Assembly: GCF_946221105.1 (NCBI RefSeq)
Contig: NZ_CAMICL010000007.1
Span: 1 to 64,000 of the forward strand
From: an uncultured Corynebacterium sp.
GTDB lineage: Bacteria > Actinomycetota > Actinomycetes > Mycobacteriales > Mycobacteriaceae
Direction of reading: 5' to 3'
Length of the DNA: 64,000 nt
This document shows positions 1-8,543 of this stretch, one piece after another. Made by a program: the position numbers and the translations under genes. Positions within the stretch are counted from its first letter, which is position 1; each line of letters opens with the position of its first letter. The notes under the pieces were generated by a model. It was not told where the DNA came from and ran no database searches. It worked only from the letters and a program-made list of their open reading frames with translations.

Positions 1-461
1 TTGCCGAGGACCACGATGCGCGACGGCAGGGCTTCGAGCAGGCGGATGATGTGGGTGGCGGAGGTGGGGTCGAGGCCGGCGAAGGGGTCGTCGAGAAGCA
101 GGATGTCCGGCTCGAGGACCGCGACGGCCGCGATGGCCAGGCGGCGCGTTTGGCCGCCGGAGAGTTGTGCGGGGTGGCGCTCGGAAAGGTCGGTGAGACC
201 CGCGGCGCTGAGGATGCGCTCGCAGCGGCGCTGCATCTCCAGGGTGGGTGTGCCGCGCTGCTCGAGGCCGAGCGCGACCTCCTCGATGACCGTGTCGCGC
301 AGGTAGGACACGTGCGCGGTGGCGTCCTGCTGGACCACGGCCGCGCCCGCCCACTCGTTGTGGGCCTGGGCGGCGAGGGTGGTCAGGCCCGCGCCGGAGT
401 TGCCGATGACCTCGACAGTGCGGTGCTGGTCGAGTGCTTGCTTGAGCGGCGTTAGATCCAT
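1..461 (-). CDS. ECF-type ABC transporter ATPase, degenerate nucleotide site (partial)
   Basis: The gene starts at ATG 461 and runs off the left edge, so only about 153 residues are seen. The ABC signature LSGGQ and the Walker B region ILLLDDPFAGLD are clear, so this is the A component for the T and S genes just upstream. Its start overlaps the last 10 bases of the T gene, implying translational coupling. Two key residues are changed: the Walker A loop reads GNSGAGLTT, with Leu in place of the catalytic Lys (residue 26), and the Walker B Glu is Asp. It may pair with, or be fused to, a second active ATPase domain beyond the window, as in two-domain EcfA or YkoD proteins. Family call is firm; activity is uncertain. 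Confidence 0.85.
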   Translation of the reverse strand, partial: MDLTPLKQALDQHRTVEVIGNSGAGLTTLAAQAHNEWAGAAVVQQDATAHVSYLRDTVIEEVALGLEQRGTPTLEMQRRCERILSAAGLTDLSERHPAQLSGGQTRRLAIAAVAVLEPDILLLDDPFAGLDPTSATHIIRLLEALPSRIVVLG

Positions 462-1150
462 AGGACCACCGCCACGCAGATCAGCGGGATGAGGATGCGC
501 GCGGCGCGCTGGGCGGGGCTGTCGTGGACCGGGCGCAGGACGGTGCGGGGGCCTGTGAGGTCGTAGCCTGCGGTTTCCAGCGCCTGGCCGCGGGCGCCGG
601 CCTGGGTGAGCAGCTCTGTGAGCACGGCCATGATCAGGTGCGGGACGACCGTTTTGGTTGTGATCGGGCGCTGCTTGAGACGGTTGGCGTCGCGGGTGAT
701 GCGCGCCCGGTTGGCGCCCTGGGGGCCGAGTTGCAGCGTGGTGCCGGCGATGTAGCCGATGCGGTTGCCGCCCTTTGTGCTCTGCAGGGCTTTGGCCAGA
801 TCCGGCGTACGCGTCCAGGCCACGGCCGCGAGCAGGCACGCGACGAGCGCGGTGAAGCGGGCGGTGAGGTGGGCGGCGTCGGCGAGTCCGTCGGAGGTGA
901 TGAGCGGGGCGATGCGGTGCTCGCCGTAAGGCGCGTGGATGAGCACCATCGACGCGGCGACGGGCGCGGCGAGGATTGCGGTGGCCGCTGCGACGGAGGG
1001 GTTGCGGGTGCGCCACATGCCGGCGGCGAGGGCTGTTGCGATGATGGCGAGCGAGGCTGGCGGGGTGTTGATCCCCAGGGTGAGAATCCAGCCGGACGCG
1101 CCGACGGCCAAGGCGGTCAGCGGGTTCAGGCGGGTCTGGGACTGGGGCAT
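452..1150 (-). CDS. ECF transporter transmembrane T component (CbiQ/EcfT family)
   Basis: A 232-residue membrane protein. The start was set at ATG 1150 (MPQSQTRLNPLTAL), because translation upstream of it is Arg/Ser-rich and not protein-like. Several hydrophobic segments lie in the N-terminal half, followed by a basic cytoplasmic stretch (residues about 115-190) of the kind that holds the coupling helices of EcfT, and a last hydrophobic segment at the C-terminus. It lies 7 bases downstream of the S component and overlaps the ATPase start, so the three are one transcription unit. It should couple ATP hydrolysis to substrate uptake in the plasma membrane. Substrate is not shown by this protein. 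Confidence 0.75.
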   Translation of the reverse strand: MPQSQTRLNPLTALAVGASGWILTLGINTPPASLAIIATALAAGMWRTRNPSVAAATAILAAPVAASMVLIHAPYGEHRIAPLITSDGLADAAHLTARFTALVACLLAAVAWTRTPDLAKALQSTKGGNRIGYIAGTTLQLGPQGANRARITRDANRLKQRPITTKTVVPHLIMAVLTELLTQAGARGQALETAGYDLTGPRTVLRPVHDSPAQRAARILIPLICVAVVLWI

Positions 1151-1157
1151 TTGGGGG

Positions 1158-1958
1158 CTACTTGGTCTGCTTGGTCTGCGGGGCGAAGGCTGCGACGGTG
1201 CGCTTCGGCAGCGCCTTGACCGTGAAGTACGCCACCAGCATGACAATGACCTTGTCCACCGGGTCCGAGATGAACGCCTGGGTGGTCACGGACGCGATGA
1301 GCGAGCTGCCCATCTCACGGAACAGGCTGACCAGCGCGCCGGTGCCCACGCCGGCAGTGCCGCCGTAGACGTAGGCCGCGACCGGGGCGGCGACCATGCC
1401 GCCGACAAGGCCCAGCACCAGGCCGAAGCCGATCACGGTGGCGATGTTGCGCAGCGCGTTGAAGCGGTGGATGAACACGCCGGCCAGCCAACCGATCAGC
1501 GCCGCGCCCGCGGCGAACGGCAGCGCGGCCGGGTTGAGCAGGCCCCACACCACGTTGTTCAGCGCGCCAGTGGCCATGCCCGCAACCGGGCCTGCGAGTG
1601 CCGCGACGAGCACGGTGCCCACGGAATCCAGGTACAGCGGCAGGCCGATCGAGCCGACGATCTCGCCGACGACGGAGTTGATGATGATCGCGATCGGGAT
1701 CAGCCCCAGCGTGCGCGCCGGAAGCACCGGGATCACCGCTGCGAGCAGCAGCGCGGTGCCGATGCCGTAGCCGGCGAGCAGCGCGATGCCCTGCCCGGAG
1801 CCGGTGACCTGATCCCAATCTGCCGGGTGAACCAGAACGAAGTACAGCCAGGTAGCGGCGATGAGGACGGCGCCTGCGATGACGAGCGCGCGGCGGGCGG
1901 GGGTCCATTCGGCCTTTTGCGCGGTCTGCGCGGCCTGAGTGGAAACAGTGTGTGACAT
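1158..1958 (-). CDS. ECF transporter substrate-binding S component, substrate unknown (nucleoside-related suspected)
   Basis: A 266-residue multi-pass membrane protein. Start ATG 1958 follows a CGGAG ribosome site; the codons before it do not look coding. The segment LPLYLDSVGTVLVAALAGP and the following GALNNVVWGL resemble the conserved core of S components, where an LD-GT-GP pattern precedes an NN pair. It is longer than the usual 180-200 residues because of an extra N-terminal membrane segment and a longer loop before the C-terminal DPVDK motif. The T and A genes follow directly. The upstream neighbour is a nucleoside hydrolase, which suggests, but does not prove, that a nucleoside or nucleobase is carried. 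Confidence 0.7.
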   Translation of the reverse strand: MSHTVSTQAAQTAQKAEWTPARRALVIAGAVLIAATWLYFVLVHPADWDQVTGSGQGIALLAGYGIGTALLLAAVIPVLPARTLGLIPIAIIINSVVGEIVGSIGLPLYLDSVGTVLVAALAGPVAGMATGALNNVVWGLLNPAALPFAAGAALIGWLAGVFIHRFNALRNIATVIGFGLVLGLVGGMVAAPVAAYVYGGTAGVGTGALVSLFREMGSSLIASVTTQAFISDPVDKVIVMLVAYFTVKALPKRTVAAFAPQTKQTK

Positions 1959-2069
1959 GGAAACTCCGAGTGGTGTGCGGGGAGGAACGGGAAGTACAGC
2001 CCTCATCGCCTATGTCACCTCGGCTGGGCTATCGGTTCGGGAGTGTAGCAGGCGGCGGGCGCGAACCAC

Positions 2070-3065
2070 CTAGTCGTCGGCACGCTGGTGGCGCAGCTCC
2101 ACAATCTCGGCATCGCCGGCGGCGACCTTCGCGTGCACCTCGCACGCCCACGTGAACCAGCCCCAGGCCAACGCGACGTCCGCGTCGGTGACCAGGCGCG
2201 CGTTGGGTTCGCGTTCCCAGATCCCGCGCAGGTCGGCCACGGAGGTGCCTCGCATGAGCTCGGAATCCGCCTCCACGGCGACGGTGGTGTCCTTCCAGGA
2301 GTACCCCACCAGCCCCAGCGCGATCAGCACGGTGAGCAGGTCGTGGATCTGCGCCTGATACCCCTCGCCCACATCCTCGTGGAACTCGAAGTAAAACCGC
2401 GTGATCGCCTCCAGGTGCTGCGCCACGGGGGAGCCGCCAAGCTTATCGACGAACTCCGCCAACGCCTCGGGCTTGAGCAGCATCCGCTCCGTCACGCCAA
2501 GCGAGCACATGGTGATCGGTGTCTGCGCCATGGCGAACACGTCGGCGGCGGCGTGCGGGTCCACCCAGAAGTTCCACTCCGCACTCGGCGTGGTGTTGCC
2601 CGGGTAGTTCACCGCCCCGCCCATCACGGTGATGTGTTTGAGCTTTGCAAAATGCTCCGGGTGGGCGTGCGCGAAGGCAGCCAGGTTGGTCAAGGGCCCG
2701 GTGACGATCAGGTGAAGGTCGTCGGTGCCGCGCTCAATGGAGTCGATCCACAGCGCGTCCCAGTCGTGCTCCACGTGGCGCTCGGGTGCTTGGGCGTAGC
2801 CCAGGCCGGTGTCGCCGTGGGTTTCCGGCGTGGTGGTCAGCTCCACCTCGAGCGGCTCCGGCAGGCCCGCGGCCAGGGAGATGATGGGCAGCCCGCACTG
2901 CCCCAGGATCCAGGCGCCGTTTTGCGCGCATTGGTCGGCGGGGGCATTGCCGGAGGTCGTCGTTAGGCAATCGAGCTCAATGAGCCCCCCGTGCGCCGCG
3001 GCGGTGAGGAAGATAATGGCGTAGGTGTCGTCGATGCCGGGGTCGCAATCCAGGATGACTCTCAC
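2070..3065 (-). CDS. Inosine-uridine preferring nucleoside hydrolase
   Basis: A 331-residue protein predicted to split the N-glycosidic bond of nucleosides into base plus ribose in the cytoplasm. The N-terminal DCDPGIDD motif (residues 6-13) is the calcium-binding signature of the family, and the order of conserved blocks (TGPLTNLA, MGGAV, EWNFWVDPHAA) fits throughout. The start is taken as GTG 3065, preceded by a GGAAGGAAA ribosome site. This GTG overlaps the TGA stop of the MFS gene (GTGA), so the two are probably translationally coupled. The ECF importer genes follow 111 bases downstream. Together they suggest a nucleoside salvage unit. Confidence 0.88.
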   Translation of the reverse strand: MRVILDCDPGIDDTYAIIFLTAAAHGGLIELDCLTTTSGNAPADQCAQNGAWILGQCGLPIISLAAGLPEPLEVELTTTPETHGDTGLGYAQAPERHVEHDWDALWIDSIERGTDDLHLIVTGPLTNLAAFAHAHPEHFAKLKHITVMGGAVNYPGNTTPSAEWNFWVDPHAAADVFAMAQTPITMCSLGVTERMLLKPEALAEFVDKLGGSPVAQHLEAITRFYFEFHEDVGEGYQAQIHDLLTVLIALGLVGYSWKDTTVAVEADSELMRGTSVADLRGIWEREPNARLVTDADVALAWGWFTWACEVHAKVAAGDAEIVELRHQRADD

Positions 3066-4270
3066 GGTTTCGTTTCCTTCCCGGCAACAAGCCAGATCAC
3101 AAGCGTGGCGGCGCACACCGCCCCGCAGACGCCGAACGCGGCCTGGAAGCCCGCGGCCTCAGCGACAGCGCCGAGCAGCACCGGCGCGAGGATCGACCCG
3201 GCATCCTGCGTCATTTGGTACGTGGACAGCACTGTACCGCCGGAGCGCTCGTTGCCGATGATGTCCGCAAGCGTGGCCTGGGTGGCGGGGCTCATCAGGC
3301 CCGCGCCGATGCCGGCCGCGGCGGAGAGCAGCACCAGCGGCCAGAAGCTGGTGGCGCCGCCGAGCAGTGCCGTGAACACGCCGGAGGTTGCCAGGCCTGC
3401 GGCGACCATCGGGCGGCGGCCCAGGCTGTCGGCGAGCCTGCCGGAAAACTGCAGGGTCACGGCCATGCCGAACGCGAAAGCGGTAAGCGCCAATCCGGCG
3501 GCCGCTCCCCCGCGCTCAAACACGGCCGCAGCGAACAGCGGCAAGATGGCCACGCGCGAGCCCATGTTGACAAAGCCGTTGGTAAAACCGGCGGCCAGCA
3601 GCGCCTTGTAGGTGGAGCTCTGCCACGCCTGGCGCACGCGCATCTTCGGCTTCGCTGCGGGCAGCGGCTCGGAGCCCGGCTTCGGCTGGGTCAGCGCTCC
3701 GACGGCGACCGCCGCGCCCGCCACCGCGATGCCGTAAATGACAAACGGTGCGCGGAAACCCAGGAAAGACAACGCCGCGCCGATGACCGGGCCGACGACG
3801 TTGCCGACCAGAAACGCGGAGGCGTACAGCGCGTTGGCTCGCCCGCGGATGGACGGGTGCGTCACGCGCACGATCAACGCCTGCGCCGACAGAGTGAACA
3901 TGGTGGAGCCGAACCCGGCGATAAACCGCAGGGCGAGGATCTGCCAATATGCCTGCGCGAAGGCCACGAAGAACGTGGAGGCGGCAACGATAAGCAAGCC
4001 GGTGAGGTAGATCGGGCGGGAGCCAAGCCTATCGACGAGCCGGCCGGCCCCCGGAGCCCCCAGAAGGCGCGCCAGTGCGAAAATGGAGGTGACCGCTCCG
4101 GCGGCCGCCATGGACACGCCGAAGCTGCCGGCGAACTGCGGGAGCACCGGGGCGATGAGCCCGTAGCCGAGGGCGATGATGAACGCGGCGCCGACAAGCA
4201 CCCAGATCGTGCGCGGGATCTTCGGCTGGGTGCGCGGCGTCTGCTGTTGAGTTGGATTGTCGGCGTTCAT
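3062..4270 (-). CDS. MFS transporter
   Basis: A 402-residue protein with the 12-segment pattern of the major facilitator superfamily and the loop 2-3 signature variant GRLVDRLGSRPIYLTG (residues about 76-91), repeated as GRLADSLGRRPMVAAG in the second half. The first segment begins near residue 21 after a Gln/Pro-rich cytoplasmic tail. Substrate cannot be read from the sequence; drug or metabolite efflux and nucleoside uptake are both possible, the latter because the nucleoside hydrolase start overlaps its stop codon. A TACCCT box lies 8 bases before the ATG, so the transcript may be leaderless. Confidence 0.85.
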   Translation of the reverse strand: MNADNPTQQQTPRTQPKIPRTIWVLVGAAFIIALGYGLIAPVLPQFAGSFGVSMAAAGAVTSIFALARLLGAPGAGRLVDRLGSRPIYLTGLLIVAASTFFVAFAQAYWQILALRFIAGFGSTMFTLSAQALIVRVTHPSIRGRANALYASAFLVGNVVGPVIGAALSFLGFRAPFVIYGIAVAGAAVAVGALTQPKPGSEPLPAAKPKMRVRQAWQSSTYKALLAAGFTNGFVNMGSRVAILPLFAAAVFERGGAAAGLALTAFAFGMAVTLQFSGRLADSLGRRPMVAAGLATSGVFTALLGGATSFWPLVLLSAAAGIGAGLMSPATQATLADIIGNERSGGTVLSTYQMTQDAGSILAPVLLGAVAEAAGFQAAFGVCGAVCAATLVIWLVAGKETKP

Positions 4271-4426
4271 TGCTGGCTAGGGTACATCGCCAGGTGGGGT
4301 GGTCTGATTTGGCAATGTGGCAAATATTTTCCGCAATGGCATATCACCCCTGGCAGCCAACCAGCATTCGACCGTGTGTTCGATTGCCGGGTCGGTGATG
4401 TCGACGGGCTTCATAGTGTGTGCGCC

Positions 4427-4951
4427 ATGAAGTTCACCACGAAGAATCCGCTGCGAAGCGTCAGCCGAAACGACATGTCCCACTCCCCCGTCTCCACCCC
4501 GGAATCCCTCGCCGAGGTCATCCGCGAGCGCCACCCGGAAATCATCGAGTCCGCACAGGCCGTCATGCACCACCCACGGTCGCTGTCCCGGCCCACCGCC
4601 GCGTGGCGCCCACCGGTGCTCACACTGCCGCGGGTGGCCAACGGGCCACAGCTGACATTGGCCGTGACCCGGCGCAGGGTCGGCCCACGGGCGCGGGCCC
4701 GGATACAGGGCTACGGAGGCGGCCAGGTGCCGGCGTACCTGATTGAGGTCCGTATTGCGGACACGACCGGCAGCGTGGTTGACACCGTGCTCACTGAAGC
4801 GTGGGTGCGCGCACTGCTCCCCGACGACAGCGCCCACGCGGTCCACGAGCTGGCCGGGACACGCACGGCGAACTACGTCTGGCTCGTCGACGGGACCTTC
4901 ACGCCGATCGCGTCACCGTCGTCGATGTTCGAGGGGCTTCGCGCGGCCTAA
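4427..4951 (+). CDS. Conserved hypothetical protein (174 aa)
   Basis: I do not recognise a family. The protein is soluble, with a basic middle (residues about 50-110) and an acidic, small-residue C-terminus; there is no signal peptide or membrane segment. ATG 4427 was chosen because a TAGTGT box ends 7 bases before it, the spacing of a leaderless start; an internal ATG at 4475 is the alternative. A long reading frame on the opposite strand covers the same DNA but has no plausible start signal. It converges with the acidic protein gene, overlapping its end by 4 bases. Confidence 0.6.
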   Translation: MKFTTKNPLRSVSRNDMSHSPVSTPESLAEVIRERHPEIIESAQAVMHHPRSLSRPTAAWRPPVLTLPRVANGPQLTLAVTRRRVGPRARARIQGYGGGQVPAYLIEVRIADTTGSVVDTVLTEAWVRALLPDDSAHAVHELAGTRTANYVWLVDGTFTPIASPSSMFEGLRAA

Positions 4952-5790
4952 CGGCTAGGGCTGGGGTCCTCGTCGTCGGCGTCTGCGTCGTCCGTGTCGT
5001 CTTCGTCGTAGTCGACATCGTCATCGTCGGCGAGGGCGTCATCGTCGTCTTCGTCGTCCTGGCCGAACAAGTCGTAGACCTCAGGCTCGTCGTACTCGTC
5101 GTCCACGGGCAAAAGCTGCGACTCCCAGTCCTCGGCCTGGTCGGCGGCGAGCGACAGCACGTCGAAAAGCCGGTCAAAGTCCGTGAAGCTGCCCAGCTCG
5201 AGCCGCTCGGCATCGACGAGTGCTTCGTCGTGGATAGCGTCGAAGAGGCGGGCGCGATCCTCCTCCGTCAGCTCCGCGTCGCCGTCGGACTCCCAGAGCT
5301 CACCCTCGGCGTCGTCGAGCACGTCGTCGTAGTCGTCCGGAAGCGCGATGAAGGTGACCTTGGCGTGCGGGGTGCCCTCTACGGTGTCGATGGTGACCAG
5401 CAGCTCCGCGTTATCGCCCACCTCGGCGCGCACCTGCTGCGGGTTCACGTGGTCCTGGAAAAACTCCAAGTCGCCGATACGCTCGTCGGTGCCCTCGAGC
5501 AGGTCGCGCAGCACGGTGATCACCTGGTCGGTCGCTATATGCTCCGCAACCGCAGCCAGGGCGCCCTCTACGGAAAACACCACGGCCACCAACACGGCCT
5601 CGAAATCCTCGTCGTCCTCGTCCACGTCCGCGGCCGCGATGTAGACGTTGGCGGCCGGCAAGTGCGGGTCAATTTCTACGAACTGGATCTCCAGTGCTGC
5701 GGTCATGGGCACGAACATGGTGTCCCCGCCCACGCGGGACTCGATGCCTTCGCGGTCGAGCGCCGCTGCGATGTCCTCGAAAAAGCTCAT
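4948..5790 (-). CDS. Hypothetical acidic protein with Asp-rich C-terminus
   Basis: A 280-residue soluble protein starting at ATG 5790 after a GGAAGGAACC ribosome site. The first 170 residues are of mixed composition; the last 45 are almost entirely Asp, Glu and Ala (residues about 235-280), giving a very low predicted isoelectric point. The tail has no membrane or metal-site pattern that I can name. The layout (two alpha/beta-looking repeats with EDIAAALDREG at the start) is reminiscent of small YbjN-like sensory domains, but that is a weak impression. Function unknown. Confidence 0.7.
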   Translation of the reverse strand: MSFFEDIAAALDREGIESRVGGDTMFVPMTAALEIQFVEIDPHLPAANVYIAAADVDEDDEDFEAVLVAVVFSVEGALAAVAEHIATDQVITVLRDLLEGTDERIGDLEFFQDHVNPQQVRAEVGDNAELLVTIDTVEGTPHAKVTFIALPDDYDDVLDDAEGELWESDGDAELTEEDRARLFDAIHDEALVDAERLELGSFTDFDRLFDVLSLAADQAEDWESQLLPVDDEYDEPEVYDLFGQDDEDDDDALADDDDVDYDEDDTDDADADDEDPSPSR

Positions 5791-5893
5791 GTCTGTGGTT
5801 CCTTCCACGTCGCGCCGTCGGGCTGGCTTGCCGCAACGCGGACAAGCCTAGCCACGAATGCCCGCAAATGCGTGGGACTTCGCCGACGCGCCG

Positions 5894-7477
5894 CTAGTCG
5901 TCGCCCCACGCCGGATGCGCAGCCCCCAACAGGGACGCCGCGGAATTCATCAGATCCTGGCGGTGGGTGCCCCACTCGCGCATGTCAAAGCTCTCCCAGG
6001 CCCTGCGCTGCACCGCCTTCGGATCCCACTCCACGTGCATGCCAGCGTCGAACACGGCGGTGGCGCGGCCCGGCTTATCGTCGGAGCGGAAGCCGTACAC
6101 GGGCCACTCCTCCCCCGGCGCGCCAGTGTGGAAAAACTTGCCCCAGTGGTGCTGCATGACGCGGCTGACCTCCGCAAACCCCCCGGTTCCGCCGAAAACG
6201 TCCCACCGGGAGGCCTTCGTTGCGTTCGGCTCGCCGAACACCGCACCCAAGTCCGAGGTGTGCATCGCGCCCAACCCCAGCATGCGCATCGCCGCGGAGG
6301 CGTAATCGAAGCGGTACATCCAGGTGCTTGCTTTTCGACGGTGCGCCGTCGCCAGGATCACCGTCGGCGCCCAGAACACCGCATCCGCGATGAGGTCGGC
6401 GTAGTCGCCCCGCCCGCCCGCGTAGCCGTAGGCGCGCAGCACCGCCTGGGCGTTGTCGGGGTCGAACGCCTCCAGCGCCCGGCGCGCAGCGCGCTGGCGG
6501 GCCTTCGTGGTCTGGTAGATGGCCTTGGCAAAGCTGGCTTCATCCGAGTTCGTGCCCACGATCAGCGGCACGGCGGCCTGCTCGCCGGCCTCGAAGGTGT
6601 CGATGGGGTGGGCGGTGAGCGTCTCCCCGTCCACGGTGGGCATGAAGCTGGTGTTGAGCTGCACCAGTTCCTTGGAGTTCAGCAGCATCGACTGCCCGGC
6701 GCGCACGAGCTCTTCTGCGCTGGTGGCGCGCATATCCGCCAGTGTGGTGGTGCGCGGCAGGCCCATCCGGGTGACCAGTTCGCGCACCCACATGGCGGCT
6801 TGGAGGCGCGAGTGCACGCTGGCCGGCGGCGGCGACTGCGCCACCGCCCCGTGGAACAGCCCTCGGGCGGCTGGGGCGCACATGAGGTGCACCACGGCCG
6901 CTCCTCCGGCGGATTCGCCCATGATGGTCACCCGGTTCGCATCCCCGCCGAAGTTGGCGATGTTCGCGCGCACCCACTCCAGCGCCAGAATCTGGTCCAA
7001 AAGCGCGGGCGTGGCCACGCAGTCGTGGCCGAGCGAGCGGAAGTCCAGGTAGCCAAGCACACCGAGGCGGAAATTCACGGAGACGTACACCACCTTGGTG
7101 GCGTCTGCGAGCAAATGCCCCTGCAGCACCTTCTCGTTGCTTGCGCCGGTGACGAAGGTGCCGCCGTGGAAATAGACCACCACCGGCAGTTCTTCATCCG
7201 TGTCCGGGCGCACGATGTCGAGGGTGAGGCAATCCTCGGTGCCGATGACCATGTCGCGCCAGCCGAACGTGCCTTGCATGGCCGGCGGGGCGAACCGGGA
7301 GGCGTCGTAAAGCCCCTGCCACTTCTCGGCGGGTTGGGGCGCGCGGAAGCGGCCGGTGCTCGCGGTGGATGCGCCGAACGGCACGCCGCGCCAGGTGCGC
7401 ATGCCGGAGCGCTCGTCCACCACTCCGCGGACCTTGCCCGCGGTGGTGTCTGCGACAGGGTGCTCGGCGGCAGTCAT
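5894..7477 (-). CDS. Type-B carboxylesterase / para-nitrobenzyl esterase family
   Basis: A 527-residue alpha/beta hydrolase. All parts of the active site are visible: oxyanion hole HGG at residues 104-106, nucleophile Ser189 in GESAGG, acid Glu313 in GTNSDEASF and His406 in GAMHTSD. It hydrolyses carboxylic esters; the natural substrate is unknown. There is no signal peptide, so it is predicted to be cytoplasmic. Length is normal for the family. A TACGCT box sits 7 bases before ATG 7477, so translation is probably leaderless. The divergent neighbour starts at 7559. Confidence 0.88.
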   Translation of the reverse strand: MTAAEHPVADTTAGKVRGVVDERSGMRTWRGVPFGASTASTGRFRAPQPAEKWQGLYDASRFAPPAMQGTFGWRDMVIGTEDCLTLDIVRPDTDEELPVVVYFHGGTFVTGASNEKVLQGHLLADATKVVYVSVNFRLGVLGYLDFRSLGHDCVATPALLDQILALEWVRANIANFGGDANRVTIMGESAGGAAVVHLMCAPAARGLFHGAVAQSPPPASVHSRLQAAMWVRELVTRMGLPRTTTLADMRATSAEELVRAGQSMLLNSKELVQLNTSFMPTVDGETLTAHPIDTFEAGEQAAVPLIVGTNSDEASFAKAIYQTTKARQRAARRALEAFDPDNAQAVLRAYGYAGGRGDYADLIADAVFWAPTVILATAHRRKASTWMYRFDYASAAMRMLGLGAMHTSDLGAVFGEPNATKASRWDVFGGTGGFAEVSRVMQHHWGKFFHTGAPGEEWPVYGFRSDDKPGRATAVFDAGMHVEWDPKAVQRRAWESFDMREWGTHRQDLMNSAASLLGAAHPAWGDD

Positions 7478-7484
7478 GGCCTCA

Positions 7485-7490
7485 AGCGTA
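7485..7490 (-). promoter_or_regulatory. -10 box, leaderless esterase start
   Basis: TACGCT ends 7 bases before the ATG at 7477, the spacing expected when transcription starts at the start codon. Confidence 0.45.
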
Positions 7491-7558
7491 GACGGATGTG
7501 CGCGAAGTCCAACTATGCTGGATCGACGTAAATCAGACCATTAGCGAAAGAGCACACG

Positions 7559-8467
7559 ATGTTTGGCACCAAGAAGAAGTCCAAGGATCTGGCCGTGCGC
7601 CAGGAGATCGATGAGGCGCTGCGCGAGGACCCGACGCAGCTGGAAAAGGACGCTGGCCCGCTGGGGCGGGCGTTTATCGGCGCGGTGGATAAGGCGGTGC
7701 AGCTGCAGACCTCCACCATCCGCACCTACGTGGACTGGCTGCGCCGCCAGAACCCGGACGCCACGCCAGCGGAGATTCAGAAGCTGATGGACAAGCACCT
7801 GAAAAACACCGTCACCGGCACCGGCGCGGGCGTGGGTGCCGCGGCCGCCGTGCCGGGCATCGGCCTGTTTACCGGCGCGGCCGCGGTGGCGGGCGAATCC
7901 GTGCTGTTTTTGGACCTCGCCGCGTTCTACGCCGTGGCATCCGCCTACCTGCGCGGCGAAGACATCGCCGCCCCGGAGCGGCGCCGCACGCTCGTGCTGT
8001 CGCTGCTGATGGGCACGAAGGGGCTGGCGATTGTGGACGCCATGCTCGGCGACGACGCCGGCAAAATCCCCGGCAAGTCCACGCTGGCAAAGTTCTCCGG
8101 GCCGACGCTGGCGAACACGAACAGCGTGCTGGAGCGCATCGCCACGCGCTCCATACGCAAGACGTTGCGGCGTGCGTGGCTGGGCAAGCTCATGCCGTTG
8201 GGCATCGGCGCGATCGCCGGCACCACCGCCAACCGCAAGCTGGCCGACGGCGTGATCGGCAACGTCCAGTCCGGCCTCGGCGCGGTACCGGCCGGTTTTG
8301 CCACCCCGCTGCCGGAGAAGGACAACGAAGGCGAGGACGGCAAGGGCCTGAGCCTGAACCCCAAGGACTTCGCCGCCTGGATCCTGCGCCAGTTCAAAGA
8401 CGAGGACAAGGCGGACGTGAAGATTGTCAAGGACGTGACCGACGAGAAGGACGGCGACGACAATTAA
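7559..8467 (+). CDS. Membrane-associated hypothetical protein (EcsC-like)
   Basis: A 302-residue protein beginning at ATG 7559. After a charged N-terminus there is a Gly/Ala-rich hydrophobic stretch (residues about 82-130: TGTGAGVGAAAAVPGIGLF onward) and a second weaker one near 220, with a strongly charged C-terminus. The Gly-Ala hairpin and overall order resemble EcsC-family proteins; that assignment is tentative. A TATGCT box at 7514-7519 is a possible promoter. The downstream ABC exporter begins within a few bases of its stop, so they are probably co-transcribed. Confidence 0.6.
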   Translation: MFGTKKKSKDLAVRQEIDEALREDPTQLEKDAGPLGRAFIGAVDKAVQLQTSTIRTYVDWLRRQNPDATPAEIQKLMDKHLKNTVTGTGAGVGAAAAVPGIGLFTGAAAVAGESVLFLDLAAFYAVASAYLRGEDIAAPERRRTLVLSLLMGTKGLAIVDAMLGDDAGKIPGKSTLAKFSGPTLANTNSVLERIATRSIRKTLRRAWLGKLMPLGIGAIAGTTANRKLADGVIGNVQSGLGAVPAGFATPLPEKDNEGEDGKGLSLNPKDFAAWILRQFKDEDKADVKIVKDVTDEKDGDDN

Positions 8468-8543
8468 CCCCCTGCTCACCAGATCCCTCCGCGCCAACCG
8501 GACCGCGGCCGTCGCCGCCTTTACCGCCGCCACGCTCGCCGCG

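Noticed and set aside
1959..2069. Riboswitch before the ECF S component
   Set aside because: The 111 bases show no thi-box, B12-box or other element that I can match.
4277..4846. Minus-strand frame opposite the 174-residue hypothetical
   Set aside because: No ribosome site or -10 box. The plus frame has a TAGTGT box at 7 bases and better codon use, although neither protein is recognised.
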